This document shows, one piece after another, positions 1-12,390 of a stretch of 50,519 nt of DNA (positions are counted from its first letter, which is position 1; every line of letters begins with the position of its first letter). Both the position numbers and the translations under genes were made by a program. Source of the DNA: Oligoflexia bacterium (GTDB taxonomy: Bacteria > Bdellovibrionota > UBA1018). The notes beneath the pieces were generated by a model that searched no databases, had not been told where the DNA came from, and was given only the letters and a program-made list of their open reading frames with translations. The stretch is from assembly GCA_031292385.1 (NCBI GenBank), contig JARLHE010000033.1, positions 1 through 50,519 on the forward strand, in the 5' to 3' direction.

Positions 1-288
1 CGTGGGCTCTTGCATTGGCGTCTTATCCATAAGTTCCATGAGTTGAATTCTCCGTTCATTAAAGCGTGCGCTCGAATTGTGTCGCTGTCAAAGCACACCA
101 CAATCTATTGTGGTCCAAAATTTTATGACCGCAATAGGTAGTCTATTTGAGAGCTGCGTTAGCTATCCGTCCCGCTTAGGTTTTTTTGAAAAATGGGATC
201 GAAAAGGGCGGCCATCGAGCGGCTATCATGCGCCGCAACAACCTAACCGAGCCTTGACGGAAGGGGAAAAATGGTGCCCGAAAATGAG
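1..288. other. Left edge, no gene recognised
   Basis: I see no convincing gene in this stretch. An open frame begins at 77 but has low-complexity, atypical composition, no ribosome binding site and no family resemblance. Its end runs into the 3' end of the transposase gene on the other strand. The stretch is more A+T-rich than the core genes to the right. Confidence 0.4.
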
Positions 289-807
289 TCAAGCTGGCGC
301 AGAGCGTTTCGCTCGCGCGCGCCGGTAATCAAGGACCCCATCCGCCTCGAGTTCGTTCCTGAGAACGTAGTATTTTGCCTCAAAAAAGGCACGCCCCCAC
401 TCCACCACGCGTGAATACGCGAGCGCCGACCAAAACTTTCCGAACGCCTGGCCCTTTTTAGCGCCCGTAACTAGCTGCGCGACCTTGCCCGAAAGGACAC
501 GAAGAAAATCTTGTAGGCCTTTCCGCGTTTTGCCGCGCACGAGCAAATGAAGATGGTTCCCTGAATTGGCGAACTGATAAACGCGAACGCCGTAGCGGCG
601 GCTGAGCCTTGCGGTGAGGTATTCGATCTTCCGCCAGTTCTGCCCGTAAAGCAGCGAGAGCTTTCCTTGCGCTTTCTCGGAGCGCAACACCAGGTGAAGC
701 GGCCGCTTCGGATCAAGTGGGCGCGCAAGCTTTCGCCTGCCTTGGCGGATCGAGCCGCCGTGCTCGGTGCGGGCTTTCGGAATTGCACTGAACGCGAACT
801 GCTTCAT
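289..807 (-). CDS. REP-associated tyrosine transposase (Y1/HUH, IS200-like)
   Basis: A 172-residue protein of the Y1 transposase (IS200-like/RAYT) family. The HUH metal-binding pair is visible as H85-L-H87 inside GNHLHLLVRG, preceded by the beta-strand YQFANSGN. A downstream helix with Y146-Y147 and N151 (KYYVLRNELE) matches the place where family members carry the catalytic tyrosine. Such enzymes cut and rejoin single-stranded DNA at foldback REP sequences and are usually single-copy, domesticated genes. No flanking IS ends were recognised, so it looks like a stand-alone RAYT and not a complete insertion sequence. The start at 807 (ATG) has no clear Shine-Dalgarno sequence. Family assignment is firm; activity is inferred. 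Confidence 0.85.
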   Translation of the reverse strand: MKQFAFSAIPKARTEHGGSIRQGRRKLARPLDPKRPLHLVLRSEKAQGKLSLLYGQNWRKIEYLTARLSRRYGVRVYQFANSGNHLHLLVRGKTRKGLQDFLRVLSGKVAQLVTGAKKGQAFGKFWSALAYSRVVEWGRAFFEAKYYVLRNELEADGVLDYRRARAKRSAPA

Positions 808-1161
808 GAACCATGTACATATGTTTTATTTCATTGAGACGCAAGACTTTATTGGCGGGGCAATGCCTTTTTGGCGCAGGCGTCTGGCGGATTCAACTCA
901 CAAACGCAACGGCTGTCGTTGCTGTCATTGGGCAAAATTTCAAATCGCCCGTCAAATATCAGCGATTCAAGCCTCGAATTGGCAAGCCATTTGGAGCGGA
1001 TAAACGATGTCGCCCAAATCGCGATGGTAACGATGCAGAAATGCTCGTTCTCTGGAGAGCAGACCTAGGGAGAAGCCTTACATGTCGATCATTTAATTAA
1101 TGCCCGACCGTGGCGCTCAAAACGCTCGTCACGAGACGAGTTCGTGATCCATCGCCACGAT
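808..1161. other. Intergenic region between transposase and spoVR 3' end
   Basis: No gene supported. Short open frames here have no ribosome binding site or recognisable product. The right end holds a small hairpin that could terminate the spoVR operon. The rest contains A/T-rich patches such as the one around 1093-1101, and no repeat array. Confidence 0.4.
1125..1140 (-). terminator. Possible terminator of the prkA-yhbH-spoVR operon
   Basis: A perfect 6-bp stem (CTCGTC / GACGAG) with a 4-base loop lies about 20 bases beyond the spoVR stop. On the minus strand it is followed by CGTTTTG, a short T run. The stem is short and the T tract weak, so this is only a modest terminator candidate. Confidence 0.35.
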
Positions 1162-2688
1162 CTAGAGAAATCTCTCCGAAAACTCCCCGTTATTGTAACT
1201 GAGAAGCTTCTTCTGACCGTCGACTTCGGTCTCGACGTTGACCGGACGGTTCCAGATCGCCGAGAGCGAGCGCATAGTCTCGCGCGACCAGCGGGTGTCG
1301 AGGTCGAGACCCTGGTGACGATGCTGGAGAAGCAGCTCGCCTTTGTTCTGGAAATTGCCGTCGACCACGTAGATCAGGGGCTGCCCCATGTTGGTGAGCT
1401 GAAAGAGCAGCTTATCGCGCACTTTTTTCCAGTCGCGATCCACGATTTCTTGCTGATTGGTGCGGCGGTTGAACGCGTAAGTATAAAGCTTCATGCGATC
1501 GCAGAATTCTTCCGTGAAATACTCGTCGATGAAGGTCACGTCGTTGCAGACCTTGCGCACTTCGAAAATTTTCTTGCGGCCCAAACCGAGCTTTTTGTCC
1601 CATTTGGCCTTGGCGACCATGTTGTCGCACTCGTCGTATTCTTTGCCGAACTTGCCCTTGTTCCAGCGATCCTCGATATCACGGAAAAGCTCGACCCCGA
1701 TTTTGTAAGGGTTGATCTTGCCGGGCGCCATCGCGAGCACGCCGGCGTTATGGTCGCAGAAATCGATCAGCTCGGAATCCTTCAGCGCCTTCTCGGTGAG
1801 AATTTTGCTGTGCCAGTAAGAGGCCCAGCCTTCGTTCATGATCTTGGTCTGGGCCTGCGGGGCGAAATAATAGGCTTCATCGCGGATAATCCGCAGCACG
1901 TCGTACTGCCAATCGTGAAGCGGCGAGTTCTCGAGCAAGAAAAGCAGGATATCCTTTTGCGGCGAGGGCGGGTTATGCGCCTGCTGCTTGTTCTGATCCT
2001 GAAGTTTCTGCCGCTGGGCCTCGAGAAACTCCGGCGGATTCATGTAGGGATCCATGTAAGAATGCGGGATCTTAAGCCGTCCCACGGGCTCGGCCGGCTT
2101 CTCATCCGCTTCCTCGGTCAAACCGCGAGGGTCGTTGCGCCTATGCTCGGCTTTCTTCGGCGTGCTGAACGGCAAAAACGGGTCGATCAGATTTTCGAGC
2201 GCGAGACAATGATCGATGAAGTTCTCGACCTCGTCCTGCCCGTAGCGATCCATGAAACCGCGGATTTTGACCGCGTTATTGGCCATGGCATCGAGCATCT
2301 TGCGATTGGTCTTGGAGAACCAGTAATTGTTCTTGAAAAAATCGACGTGACCGTAAACGTGCGCGATCACCGTTTTCTGATCGACCATATTATTGGCCTT
2401 CATCAGGTACGCATAAGCCGGATCGGTGTTGATCACCATCTCGTAAATCTTCTGGAGGCCCCACTGATAGCCCTTGGAGAGCTGGTCGTAGTCCATGCCG
2501 AAGCGCCAATGCGGATAGCGCACCGGAAAACCGCCCAGCGCCGCCAGCGAATTGATCTGGTCCGAATCGACCATTTCGAAGATCACTTCGAAAGGATCCA
2601 GGCCGTAGCCGATCGCGTACGCGCGGATCTCGTCGCGAAGCCTGGTCAAATCCGGAGTGAGTGCGCTGCTTTCGTAACCCGATGACAT
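1162..2688 (-). CDS. SpoVR family protein
   Basis: A 508-residue cytoplasmic protein of the SpoVR/YcgB family, full length compared with the usual ~510 residues. Recognisable features are the N-terminal [22 protein letters not shown] segment, the [14 protein letters not shown] motif near residue 290, and the C-terminal region on which the family is defined. The molecular role is unknown; in Bacillus it affects spore cortex formation, and in proteobacteria it is part of a stationary-phase/stress module. It is the last gene of a minus-strand operon with yhbH (4-base gap to its stop) and prkA. The start at 2688 follows GGGGAAATAACGCC, which provides a plausible ribosome binding site inside the end of yhbH, so translation is probably coupled. 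Confidence 0.92.
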   Translation of the reverse strand: MSSGYESSALTPDLTRLRDEIRAYAIGYGLDPFEVIFEMVDSDQINSLAALGGFPVRYPHWRFGMDYDQLSKGYQWGLQKIYEMVINTDPAYAYLMKANNMVDQKTVIAHVYGHVDFFKNNYWFSKTNRKMLDAMANNAVKIRGFMDRYGQDEVENFIDHCLALENLIDPFLPFSTPKKAEHRRNDPRGLTEEADEKPAEPVGRLKIPHSYMDPYMNPPEFLEAQRQKLQDQNKQQAHNPPSPQKDILLFLLENSPLHDWQYDVLRIIRDEAYYFAPQAQTKIMNEGWASYWHSKILTEKALKDSELIDFCDHNAGVLAMAPGKINPYKIGVELFRDIEDRWNKGKFGKEYDECDNMVAKAKWDKKLGLGRKKIFEVRKVCNDVTFIDEYFTEEFCDRMKLYTYAFNRRTNQQEIVDRDWKKVRDKLLFQLTNMGQPLIYVVDGNFQNKGELLLQHRHQGLDLDTRWSRETMRSLSAIWNRPVNVETEVDGQKKLLSYNNGEFSERFL

Positions 2689-2692
2689 GGCG

Positions 2693-3811
2693 TTATTTCC
2701 CCTTACCCAGGAATTCCTTGATGGATTGCAGGATGCCCTCTTTGTTCTCGATCTTGGAAAGCGTCACGCGCTCATGACTCGTGCCGAAATGTTCCTTCAG
2801 ATCCTTATAGAACTGGCCCGAACCGTAACGCGATTCGACCTGGCCGTAACAAAACTGATTGGACATCGGCAGCAGGCTCTTATCGAGCAGATCGAGGCAC
2901 AGGCGCGTATCCTCGCCCGACCAATTGTCGCCGTCCGAGAAATGAAACGGATAGATGTTCCAATCGGACGGGCCGTAATCGGTTTCGATGATCTTCTCGC
3001 AAAGCTTGTAAGCGGAGCTGATGAGCGTTCCGCCGCTTTCGCGCGTTTTGAAAAACGTGTCTTCATCAACCTCGCGGGCCGTCGCGTCGTGGATGATGTA
3101 GCGGGTTTCGATGCCCTTGTATTGCGAGCGGAGCCAGGTATCGATCCAAAAAGCCTCGGTGCGCACGATTTCCTTCTGCTCATCGCCCATCGAACCCGAG
3201 ACGTCCATCATGTAGATGATGACCGCGCTGTTTTCGTGCTTCTCGTCCGTCTTCCACGAACGGAAACGATAATCCCGGCGAATCGGGACGATGATCGGGT
3301 TCTTCGCGTCGTAAGTGCCCGAAGCGATTTGGCGTCTCAGCGTTTCCTTGAAAGTCCGCTTGAAGTGCCGAAGCGAGTTCGGCCCTTGATTGGCGATCGC
3401 GGTATAACGCTCGGTTTTCGCTTTAACGGTCTTGTGCCCGCGCGGCTCGATGCGCGGCAAAGCGAGCTCCTCGCCCAGGATCTCGGCAAGCTCCTGGAGC
3501 GTGAGATCGACGTCGAGCATGTGCTCGCCAGCTTGGTTGCCAGCCTGCCCCTCACCGTCCTGCTGATCGCCCGGTTGGCCGTTGATCGGATCGCCGGCCT
3601 TGCCTTCACCCTGCCCCGTGCCGCCTTGTTCGCGATCGCCGAAGCGAAAGCGCGGGATCTCGATCTGGGGAATCGGGATCGAGACCAGGTCCTTGCCCTT
3701 GCGGCCGATCATCTCGCCGTTGGTCACGTACTTCTTCAGATCCTGCTTGATCTTGCCTTTGACGATTTGGCGAAACCGGGAATGATCCCGCTTGATGTTG
3801 TAAATGCTCAT
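2693..3811 (-). CDS. DUF444 / YeaH-YhbH family VWA-like protein
   Basis: A 372-residue member of the YeaH/YhbH family. The N-terminal part ([21 protein letters not shown]) and a Gly/Gln-rich linker (around residues 85-115) precede a von Willebrand A-like fold. That fold has a MIDAS-type signature, [14 protein letters not shown], near residues 200-213. Family members work with the PrkA kinase and SpoVR, and this gene sits between those two genes in the same operon. In enterobacteria the module is induced by nitrogen limitation and stationary phase; by analogy it is probably a stress-signalling adaptor here. The start at 3811 is the first in-frame ATG with full N-terminal homology; the gap to prkA is about 58 bases. 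Confidence 0.9.
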   Translation of the reverse strand: MSIYNIKRDHSRFRQIVKGKIKQDLKKYVTNGEMIGRKGKDLVSIPIPQIEIPRFRFGDREQGGTGQGEGKAGDPINGQPGDQQDGEGQAGNQAGEHMLDVDLTLQELAEILGEELALPRIEPRGHKTVKAKTERYTAIANQGPNSLRHFKRTFKETLRRQIASGTYDAKNPIIVPIRRDYRFRSWKTDEKHENSAVIIYMMDVSGSMGDEQKEIVRTEAFWIDTWLRSQYKGIETRYIIHDATAREVDEDTFFKTRESGGTLISSAYKLCEKIIETDYGPSDWNIYPFHFSDGDNWSGEDTRLCLDLLDKSLLPMSNQFCYGQVESRYGSGQFYKDLKEHFGTSHERVTLSKIENKEGILQSIKEFLGKGK

Positions 3812-3869
3812 TATAAGCGGCTCGTGACCGATCCTCGCGGACGGGCCACGAGCCTTCTCCTATCGCGAT

Positions 3870-5975
<2,106 letters not shown>

Positions 5976-5998
5976 TCGCTCGTCCCCCTGCTCATTCT

Positions 5999-6028
5999 AT
6001 TTTACCTTTATATCTTTCAGGATGTAAA
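5999..6028 (-). promoter_or_regulatory. Putative promoter of prkA-yhbH-spoVR
   Basis: On the minus strand, TTTACA (6028-6023) and TAAAAT (6004-5999) are separated by 18 bases. This places a start site roughly 15-20 bases before the prkA ATG and its GGGGGAC ribosome binding site. It resembles a sigma70/sigmaS-type promoter. It occupies nearly the whole spacer shared with the divergent pmbA. Confidence 0.4.
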
Positions 6029-6038
6029 GTTACTGACG

Positions 6039-7415
6039 ATGAACAATGAAAGCGAACGACAACAGTTTGACGAAAACTCACCCATCCTCCCTCTCCTCGA
6101 GGAGACCAAACGGATGCTTGAGCAGAACAATCCCGAACAATTCGAGATCTATTTTCAAAGACGAACCTCAACTCGCATCGACGCCAAACAGCAACAGATC
6201 GACTCTCTGTCGCGCTCAGAAGACGTCGGCATGGCCGTTCGGGTCATCAAAGATCGCAAACAAGGATTCAGCTTCACAACCTCGCTGAACCGACCCGCTA
6301 TCGAACGCATGGTGAAAAGCGCGCTCGATATCGCGGCCGTGATGCCTGAAGACGACTTCGCCGGACTTCCCGTCTTCAGTACCTTTGTGTACCCGGAGGT
6401 CGACGCCTGGGACTCGAAAGGCATTCTCGTGCCCATGAACCGCAAAGTGGAAATGGCCAAAGAGCTCGAAGCCGCCTGCCGGACCGCCGATTCGCGAATT
6501 CAAGGAATCCGCTCGGCGGTCATCAGCGAATCCTTGGGCGAAGTTCACCTCATGGACTCCAGCGGCGATCACATTCACCATCACGGAACCGTGTACGGCG
6601 CCTCGATCAGCTGCAAAGCCGAACAAAACGGCGACAACCAGGTGGGCGGGGACATGCAGTACGTGAATTTTCTCGATCTATTGAATATCAAAAGCGTCGG
6701 CACCGTCGCCGCCGAGCGCGCCACCGAGCTTTTGAACGCGGGCGACGCCCCGACTATGAGCTGTCCCGCCGTATTCAGGAATTCGGTGGTCGTCGATCTG
6801 ATCGACTTTCTTTCATCGAGTTTTTCGGCGGAAGAAATCGAAAAAGGGCGCAGCATGCTCGCTGGCAAAGACGGGCAGCATCTATTCTCCGAGCACATCA
6901 CCCTGATCGATGACGGCCTGCTGGCCGGAGGGCTCGCGAGCTCCCCTTTCGATGCCGAGGGTTGCCCCTCCCAGAAAACCATTTTAATTGACCGCGGATT
7001 CGTCGCCGGCACCTTATACGACACCTACCACGCACGAAAAGCCGGTAAAGCATCGACAGGCAACGCCTCGCGCGGAATCAAGAGCCTACCCGAAATCAGC
7101 ACGACCAATCTGTTCATGCAGCCCGGCCGAAGAACCCAGGAACAGCTCCTGGATGGCATCTCCAAAGGCGTCCTCATCACCCACTTGATGGGGCTCCATA
7201 CGGCAAATGCGGTCACTGGTGATTTTTCGCTTGGGGCATCCGGAATTCTCATTGAAAATGGGAAACTAACCCGGCCGGTACGAGGGTTTGCTGTCGCAGG
7301 CAATGTGCTGGAGCTGCTCCGAAAAGTAACGGACGTCGGAAACGACCTTCGCTTTTTCGGCTCAGTCGGAGCGCCTTCCGTGAGAATCAGCGAGATCTCC
7401 GTAGCCGGCAAATAA
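6039..7415 (+). CDS. PmbA/TldD family metalloprotease subunit (PmbA-like)
   Basis: A 458-residue TldD/PmbA-type protein. The N-terminal domain shows the family block IDAKQQQIDSLSRSEDVGMAVRVI (about residues 48-71). The C-terminal half includes EEIEKGRSMLAGKDGQHLFSEHITLIDDG and the conserved terminal AGN..LL..V...GNDLRF..SVGAPSV. No HExxxH zinc site is visible, as expected for the PmbA partner and not TldD. PmbA and TldD together form a broad-specificity protease that degrades CcdA and trims peptide precursors such as microcin B17. No tldD is in this window. The start at 6039 lacks a Shine-Dalgarno; a TAAAGT box ends eight bases before it. The gene is followed at 10 bases by the PP2C gene. Confidence 0.9.
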   Translation: MNNESERQQFDENSPILPLLEETKRMLEQNNPEQFEIYFQRRTSTRIDAKQQQIDSLSRSEDVGMAVRVIKDRKQGFSFTTSLNRPAIERMVKSALDIAAVMPEDDFAGLPVFSTFVYPEVDAWDSKGILVPMNRKVEMAKELEAACRTADSRIQGIRSAVISESLGEVHLMDSSGDHIHHHGTVYGASISCKAEQNGDNQVGGDMQYVNFLDLLNIKSVGTVAAERATELLNAGDAPTMSCPAVFRNSVVVDLIDFLSSSFSAEEIEKGRSMLAGKDGQHLFSEHITLIDDGLLAGGLASSPFDAEGCPSQKTILIDRGFVAGTLYDTYHARKAGKASTGNASRGIKSLPEISTTNLFMQPGRRTQEQLLDGISKGVLITHLMGLHTANAVTGDFSLGASGILIENGKLTRPVRGFAVAGNVLELLRKVTDVGNDLRFFGSVGAPSVRISEISVAGK

Positions 7416-7425
7416 AAGGAACTTG

Positions 7426-8277
7426 ATGGCGACTGCCGAATCGCAAACCCAAACTCCGACTCTCTCCGGCCCCCCGCGCTTCAACGCCGCCAGCGCGACG
7501 GATATCGGGAGACGGCGGACTCAAAACCAGGACAGCCTCGCTTTTTGTCCGGAGCTGGGATTGTTTGTCGTCGCCGACGGAATGGGCGGGCATCAAGGCG
7601 GCGAAACCGCGAGCGCCATGGCCGTCGAAATAATACCGGAAGAGCTGAAAAAATTCCGGCAGTACGCCAATTGGGAGCCGCACGAAGCCATCACCCGCGC
7701 CATCCGCGCGGCGAACGACGCCATCTTCGATCGCGCCACCCAAAACTCGACCCTTCGAGGCATGGGAACGACCGTCACGGCTTTGCTTTTCGCGGGCGAC
7801 CGACTCGTCATCGGCCATGTCGGCGACAGTCGCGGTTATTTTTTCCGCCCCATTCCGCCCGATTACGCCGTCAGCGACGAAGCCGAGCGCTATCCCATCT
7901 GGCAGGCCACGCGCGATCACTCACTGGTTCAGGAAAAATTGCGCGCGGGCCTCATTACCCGTGCCCAAATGCGCACCGATCGGATGAAAAACGTCATCAC
8001 CCGCTCGGTTGGCTTCGACAAAAACCTGAACGTCGAAACCTACGAGCTCCAAGTGAAGCCGGGTGACGCTTTTCTGATCTGCTCGGATGGGCTTTCAGGC
8101 CAGATGCAGGACCTCGAAATCCGCCAGGTCATCGACGAGCACTTACATAAAAATCACGATGCCGAAGCGGCGGTCAAAAAACTCATTGAGATCGCAAATA
8201 AAAACGGCGGAGATGACAATATTACGTCCATTTTGGTGGAAGTCGTCTCGTTACCTGGCGAGCCAAATACGGTATAA
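7426..8277 (+). CDS. PP2C-type serine/threonine protein phosphatase
   Basis: A PP2C/PPM phosphatase of 283 residues from the ATG at 7426, with AAAGGA just upstream; a TTG three bases earlier is an alternative. Metal-binding motifs of the family are all visible: RRTQNQDS, VVADGMGGHQGGE, GHVGDSRGYF, CSDGLSGQM and GGDDNIT at the C-terminus. There is no membrane segment or signal peptide, so it is cytoplasmic. It probably reverses Ser/Thr phosphorylation by Hanks-type kinases, none of which is encoded nearby; PrkA, encoded 1.5 kb away, is a conceivable partner but this is speculation. The stop codon TAA lies within the TATAAT box of the next gene. Confidence 0.92.
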   Translation: MATAESQTQTPTLSGPPRFNAASATDIGRRRTQNQDSLAFCPELGLFVVADGMGGHQGGETASAMAVEIIPEELKKFRQYANWEPHEAITRAIRAANDAIFDRATQNSTLRGMGTTVTALLFAGDRLVIGHVGDSRGYFFRPIPPDYAVSDEAERYPIWQATRDHSLVQEKLRAGLITRAQMRTDRMKNVITRSVGFDKNLNVETYELQVKPGDAFLICSDGLSGQMQDLEIRQVIDEHLHKNHDAEAAVKKLIEIANKNGGDDNITSILVEVVSLPGEPNTV

Positions 8278-8278
8278 T
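8273..8278 (+). promoter_or_regulatory. -10 box of the M23 peptidase gene (leaderless)
   Basis: A consensus TATAAT ends exactly six bases before the ATG at 8285, and no Shine-Dalgarno sequence fits between them. The expected transcription start would therefore coincide with the start codon. The box overlaps the stop codon of the upstream phosphatase gene. A weak TTACCT lies 16 bases upstream as a -35 candidate. Confidence 0.5.
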
Positions 8279-8284
8279 CCCTCT

Positions 8285-9343
8285 ATGAGCATTAAAAACA
8301 AGTACTACACCGTCATGATCGTTCCCGAAAAGACCTCCGACGTGCGGCGGCTCGTCGTGCCGGCGTGGATCCTGCGCACGGGCGCGATCGTGATCGCGTT
8401 CGTGGCCCTTCTCGGAGCGGTCATGTTTTTCGACTACTGGTCGGTCATGGGACAGATCTCCGAAAACAAGCAGCTCAACATCGAAAACCGCCGACTTCGC
8501 CAACAGGTCCAGATTTTCAAAAACAAGGTGGCGACGATTGAAACCACCGTTGACCGCGTGAAAACCTTCGCCACCCGCCTCAAAGTCATCACCAACATCG
8601 AAGATCGCGACGGCCTGCTGCAAAGCCTCAACAACGGCAACCTTCCCGATGCAGCCACCAACATCGGGGGATTCAAAGCACTCTCGACCGCAAAGCCCAA
8701 TTCAGGGCCAGCGCCCACCGCAAGCCAGGTTCCCGCTCCCCCGGCCCAGGCCGATGCCACGAAGCCAATCACCACCTCGCAGGCCGAGCTTCCTTCGTCC
8801 AGCCTGCCGGAAGACGCGCTCCTGCAGCGCGACTACGCGGAACTCGATACGAAACTCGCCGGATTGAATCAAAACTCGCTCTACGTCGAACAGATGCTCC
8901 AGGATCTTTGCGAGCTCCTGGCGGACCAACGCGCCTTTTTAGCCGCGCTTCCGACCCTGAAACCGGTCATCGGCTATTACACCTCGGGATTCGGAGTGCG
9001 TCATTCCCCTCTGGGCGACGGGCGAGTCAAAATGCATGAAGGCATGGACATCGCCAATCGGGAAGGCACCCCGGTTCGAGCACCGGCGGACGGCATCGTG
9101 ATTTTCGCTGGAATTAAAAGCGGCTACGGCAACACGCTCATCATCGACCACGGCTACGGTCTTGAGACCTGGTACGGACACACCCGAAGAATTCTCGTAT
9201 CCAAGGGTCAGCGCGTCAAAAAAGGTGACAATATCGCACTGCTCGGTAACACGGGGCGTTCAACCGGCCCGCACCTTCATTACGAAGTTCGAGTGCATGG
9301 AACCCCGATTGACCCGCTTTCTTACATTCTCGAAGACACCTAA
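8285..9343 (+). CDS. Membrane-anchored M23 family peptidase (LytM type)
   Basis: A 352-residue protein with a single N-terminal membrane span (about residues 30-50, ILRTGAIVIAFVALLGAVMFF). A coiled-coil segment follows (about 55-100), then a Pro/Ala-rich linker and a C-terminal M23 domain. The zinc site is intact: H-x3-D in MHEGMDIAN and HxH in GPHLHYEVRV. It also carries the typical SGFGVRHSP entry and GRSTGPH motif. This layout is that of cell-wall DD-endopeptidases or envelope division/elongation factors facing the periplasm. The open frame extends upstream to 8087, but only the ATG at 8285 gives the correct membrane anchor. It precedes secA by about 80 bases. Confidence 0.9.
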   Translation: MSIKNKYYTVMIVPEKTSDVRRLVVPAWILRTGAIVIAFVALLGAVMFFDYWSVMGQISENKQLNIENRRLRQQVQIFKNKVATIETTVDRVKTFATRLKVITNIEDRDGLLQSLNNGNLPDAATNIGGFKALSTAKPNSGPAPTASQVPAPPAQADATKPITTSQAELPSSSLPEDALLQRDYAELDTKLAGLNQNSLYVEQMLQDLCELLADQRAFLAALPTLKPVIGYYTSGFGVRHSPLGDGRVKMHEGMDIANREGTPVRAPADGIVIFAGIKSGYGNTLIIDHGYGLETWYGHTRRILVSKGQRVKKGDNIALLGNTGRSTGPHLHYEVRVHGTPIDPLSYILEDT

Positions 9344-9356
9344 AGTCCCTAACTCC

Positions 9357-9373
9357 AACATGTCTAACATGTT
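9357..9373. promoter_or_regulatory. Perfect dyad upstream of secA
   Basis: A 17-bp perfect inverted repeat, AACATGT-CTA-ACATGTT, lies 51 bases before the secA start. It could be a regulator binding site in the secA leader. There is no following T run, so it is not a good terminator for the preceding peptidase gene. Confidence 0.4.
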
Positions 9374-9424
9374 TTCAACATCACACTTGCTACTTCAGCG
9401 CGCCCTCGATATTAAAAAATACCT

Positions 9425-12358
9425 ATGGCGATCAAGACCTTTGCTTCAAACCTGAGTAGAAAGATTTTCGGCACGCAAAACGATCGCGAGCTCAAATCGA
9501 TTTATCCGATCGTTGCCCAAATCAATCAATTAGAAGCGAAGATCAAGCCGCTGACCGACGAGCAGCTCCGAGGCAAAACCGCCGAATTCAAACAGCGCCT
9601 GGCGAACGGCGAAACGCTCGATGATATTTTGCCGGAAGCTTTCGCGGTTGTTCGCGAAGCCGCCTGGCGAGTCCGCGGCGAGCGCCACTATGACGTCCAG
9701 CTGATCGGCGGCATCACGCTTCATCGCGGGCGCATCGCCGAAATGCGCACCGGCGAAGGTAAAACCCTGGTCGCGACGCTTCCCTCTTATTTGAACGCGC
9801 TTTCCGGCAAAGGCGTCCATGTCGTTACCGTCAACGACTACCTCGCCCGCCGCGACTCCCAGCAAATGGGCGCGATTCACAAATTCCTGGGCCTCACCAC
9901 CGGCATCATCGTGCACGGCCTAACCGACACCGAGCGCCAGCAGAACTACGCCTGCGACATCACCTACGGCACGAACAACGAATTCGGCTTCGATTACCTG
10001 CGCGATAACATGAAATTCCGGCTCGAGGACTACGTCCAGCGCGAGCTGAATTTCTCGATCGTCGACGAAGTGGACTCGATCCTGATCGATGAAGCGAGAA
10101 CGCCCCTCATCATCAGCGGCCCGACCGACGATTCGACCGACCTCTACTATCAGATCGACACCAAGCTCCTTGAAGGCGGCGCGCTCGTCGCCGAGACCGA
10201 TTACACGGTCGAGGAAAAAACCAAGACAGCCGCACTGACCCTGGACGGCATCCAGAAGATGGAAAAGCGCCTGGGCGTGGCCAATCTCTACGACCCCCAG
10301 CACATCGAGCTCCTCCATCACGTCAACCAGGCGCTGCGCGCGCACGTGCTTTTCAAGCGCGATAAAGATTACGTCGTCAAAGACGGGGAAGTCCTGATCG
10401 TCGACGAGTTCACCGGGCGCCTCATGCCGGGACGCCGCTGGTCGGATGGCCTTCACCAGGCGATTGAGGCCAAAGAAGGCGTCACGATCGAGAACGAGAA
10501 CCAGACTCTCGCCACGATCACCTTCCAGAATTACTTCCGCATGTACAACAAGCTTTCCGGCATGACCGGAACGGCGGACACGGAAGCCACCGAGTTCAAG
10601 GAAATCTACAAACTCGATGTCACTGTCATCCCGACGAACCGCCCGATGGTCCGCCAGGATGAAGCCGATGTGATCTTCAAATCGGAATCCGGCAAACTCA
10701 AAGCCATCGCCAAGGAAATCAAAGAGCTGCAGGCCAAGGGCCAGCCCGTTCTCGTGGGCACGGTATCGGTCGAGAAATCGGAGATGCTCTCGGGCCTATT
10801 GAAACGCGAAGGAATCAAGCACTCGGTCCTGAACGCCAAACAGCATGAGCGCGAAGCTTACATCGTCGCTCAGGCCGGGCGCAAAGGCGCGGTCACGATC
10901 GCCACCAATATGGCCGGTCGCGGTACCGATATTCTTTTGGGCGGCAACGCCGAGTTCCTGGCTCGCGCCGAGGTCGGCGACCACAAGCCCGCGCCCGAAG
11001 CGACCCCCGAGGAAATCGAAGCCGGCCGCATCGAGCACGAAAAGAAAGTGCATGAAACCATCGCCCACTGGAAAGCGGGCTGCGAAAAAGAACGCGAAGA
11101 AGTCCGCCAAGCGGGCGGCCTTTTCATTTTAGGCACCGAACGCCACGAATCGCGCCGTATCGACAACCAGCTTCGCGGCCGCGCGGGCCGACAAGGCGAC
11201 CCGGGCGCGTCTCGCTTCTTCCTCTCGCTCGAAGACGATCTGATGCGTATTTTCGGGTCGGTCAATATCGGCCGTTTCATGGAAGAAGACATGCCGATCG
11301 AGCATCCTTGGATCACCAAGGCGATCGCCAACGCCCAGAAAAAAGTCGAAGGCCATAACTACGATATCCGTAAGCACCTGCTCGAGTACGACGACGTCAT
11401 GAACCAGCAGCGCAAGGTGATCTACGAGTGGCGCCGCGAAGTGCTTTCCTCCCCGAATCTGCATGACATGGCCCTTCAAATGATCGATGAGGTCGCCACC
11501 AACATCGCCCAGGACTTCTTCCCGAACGGCAAACTGCGCCGGGATCACAGCGGCAACCAGAATCTCGATGTCAACGAGCTCAATACGGCGATCCGCAACA
11601 CGCTTTCGATCGAGACTCAAATCCAAGAGCGCGAGATCTCGCCTTTCAATGACCAGGGCTTGAAAAAGCTCATCATGGAAATCGCCCGCCGCTCTTATGA
11701 TGCCAAGACCCGGGAATTAGGCGACGACACCATTCATCAGCTCGAAAAGATGATTTTCCTCTCCACGATCGATCATCTATGGAAGGAGCATCTGCTCGGC
11801 ATGGACGGTCTTCGCGAGGGCGTGGGCCTCAATGCCTACGGCCAAAAAGACCCGCTCATCGAGTACAAAAAGCAGGGCTTCCGCTTCTTCGAAATGATGA
11901 TGGGCATGATCACGAGCGATGTCGTTCAAAAGATCTTCGCCGTGCAGCTCGCGCAAGGCCCGGCCCCGACCCGTCCCCTGACGGCCCGGGAGCGCGAGCT
12001 TTCGCTCGAGCAAGAGCTTGAAGCCCATGAGCGCGCTGCCGCTCAGGCGCAAGCTCAGAGCATGCAATACAACCTCAGCGAGGACGGCGAGCTGATCCCG
12101 GTGGATCCCGCCAAAGCCCGGCATGCCCACCCTGCTGAAGCTCAAGCCGAGCAAGGCCAACCCCTGCCAGCTCAGGCTCAAGCCGCGCCGGATTTCATGT
12201 CCCAGCTTCGGGCCCCCCATCCGAGCCGCATGACGCTTTCTCGTGGTGGCGGAGGGGTAGCCACGGCCGTCAGCCAAAATGACGTCGAAAAGGTCGGGCG
12301 CAATGACGTTTGCCCCTGTGGTTCGGGCAAAAAGTACAAGAAATGCCACGGGGCTTAA
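9425..12358 (+). CDS. Preprotein translocase ATPase SecA
   Basis: A complete 977-residue SecA, the motor that drives unfolded precursors through SecYEG. Visible elements are the nucleotide-binding motif MRTGEGKT (about residues 103-110), VNDYLARRD, the [16 protein letters not shown] segment, NMAGRGTDI, and the [13 protein letters not shown] motif VI. The C-terminal zinc-binding tail [14 protein letters not shown], which binds SecB and the ribosome, is also present. The region before the tail (residues ~845-950) is Ala/Gln-rich and longer than in E. coli SecA (901 residues). The start at 9425 has no Shine-Dalgarno. The many exported proteins in this window would depend on it. Confidence 0.98.
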   Translation: MAIKTFASNLSRKIFGTQNDRELKSIYPIVAQINQLEAKIKPLTDEQLRGKTAEFKQRLANGETLDDILPEAFAVVREAAWRVRGERHYDVQLIGGITLHRGRIAEMRTGEGKTLVATLPSYLNALSGKGVHVVTVNDYLARRDSQQMGAIHKFLGLTTGIIVHGLTDTERQQNYACDITYGTNNEFGFDYLRDNMKFRLEDYVQRELNFSIVDEVDSILIDEARTPLIISGPTDDSTDLYYQIDTKLLEGGALVAETDYTVEEKTKTAALTLDGIQKMEKRLGVANLYDPQHIELLHHVNQALRAHVLFKRDKDYVVKDGEVLIVDEFTGRLMPGRRWSDGLHQAIEAKEGVTIENENQTLATITFQNYFRMYNKLSGMTGTADTEATEFKEIYKLDVTVIPTNRPMVRQDEADVIFKSESGKLKAIAKEIKELQAKGQPVLVGTVSVEKSEMLSGLLKREGIKHSVLNAKQHEREAYIVAQAGRKGAVTIATNMAGRGTDILLGGNAEFLARAEVGDHKPAPEATPEEIEAGRIEHEKKVHETIAHWKAGCEKEREEVRQAGGLFILGTERHESRRIDNQLRGRAGRQGDPGASRFFLSLEDDLMRIFGSVNIGRFMEEDMPIEHPWITKAIANAQKKVEGHNYDIRKHLLEYDDVMNQQRKVIYEWRREVLSSPNLHDMALQMIDEVATNIAQDFFPNGKLRRDHSGNQNLDVNELNTAIRNTLSIETQIQEREISPFNDQGLKKLIMEIARRSYDAKTRELGDDTIHQLEKMIFLSTIDHLWKEHLLGMDGLREGVGLNAYGQKDPLIEYKKQGFRFFEMMMGMITSDVVQKIFAVQLAQGPAPTRPLTARERELSLEQELEAHERAAAQAQAQSMQYNLSEDGELIPVDPAKARHAHPAEAQAEQGQPLPAQAQAAPDFMSQLRAPHPSRMTLSRGGGGVATAVSQNDVEKVGRNDVCPCGSGKKYKKCHGA

Positions 12359-12378
12359 CGACACCCGATTTTCCATGC

Positions 12379-12384
12379 TACTCT
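12379..12384 (+). promoter_or_regulatory. Extended -10 box before the GTG start at 12391
   Basis: TACTCT preceded by TGC forms an extended -10 element. It ends exactly six bases before the GTG start of the next gene, with no ribosome binding site in between. This again fits leaderless transcription. Confidence 0.4.
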
Positions 12385-12390
12385 TAAAGA

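Noticed and set aside
1144..2685. 513-codon open frame on the plus strand opposite spoVR
   Set aside because: It is an antisense shadow of spoVR, created by codon bias in the GC-rich gene; the minus-strand protein is a clear full-length SpoVR. The same applies to long antisense frames opposite yhbH (2687-3964), prkA (4053-5474), pckG (13567-14994) and the quinone oxidoreductase gene (30139-31074).
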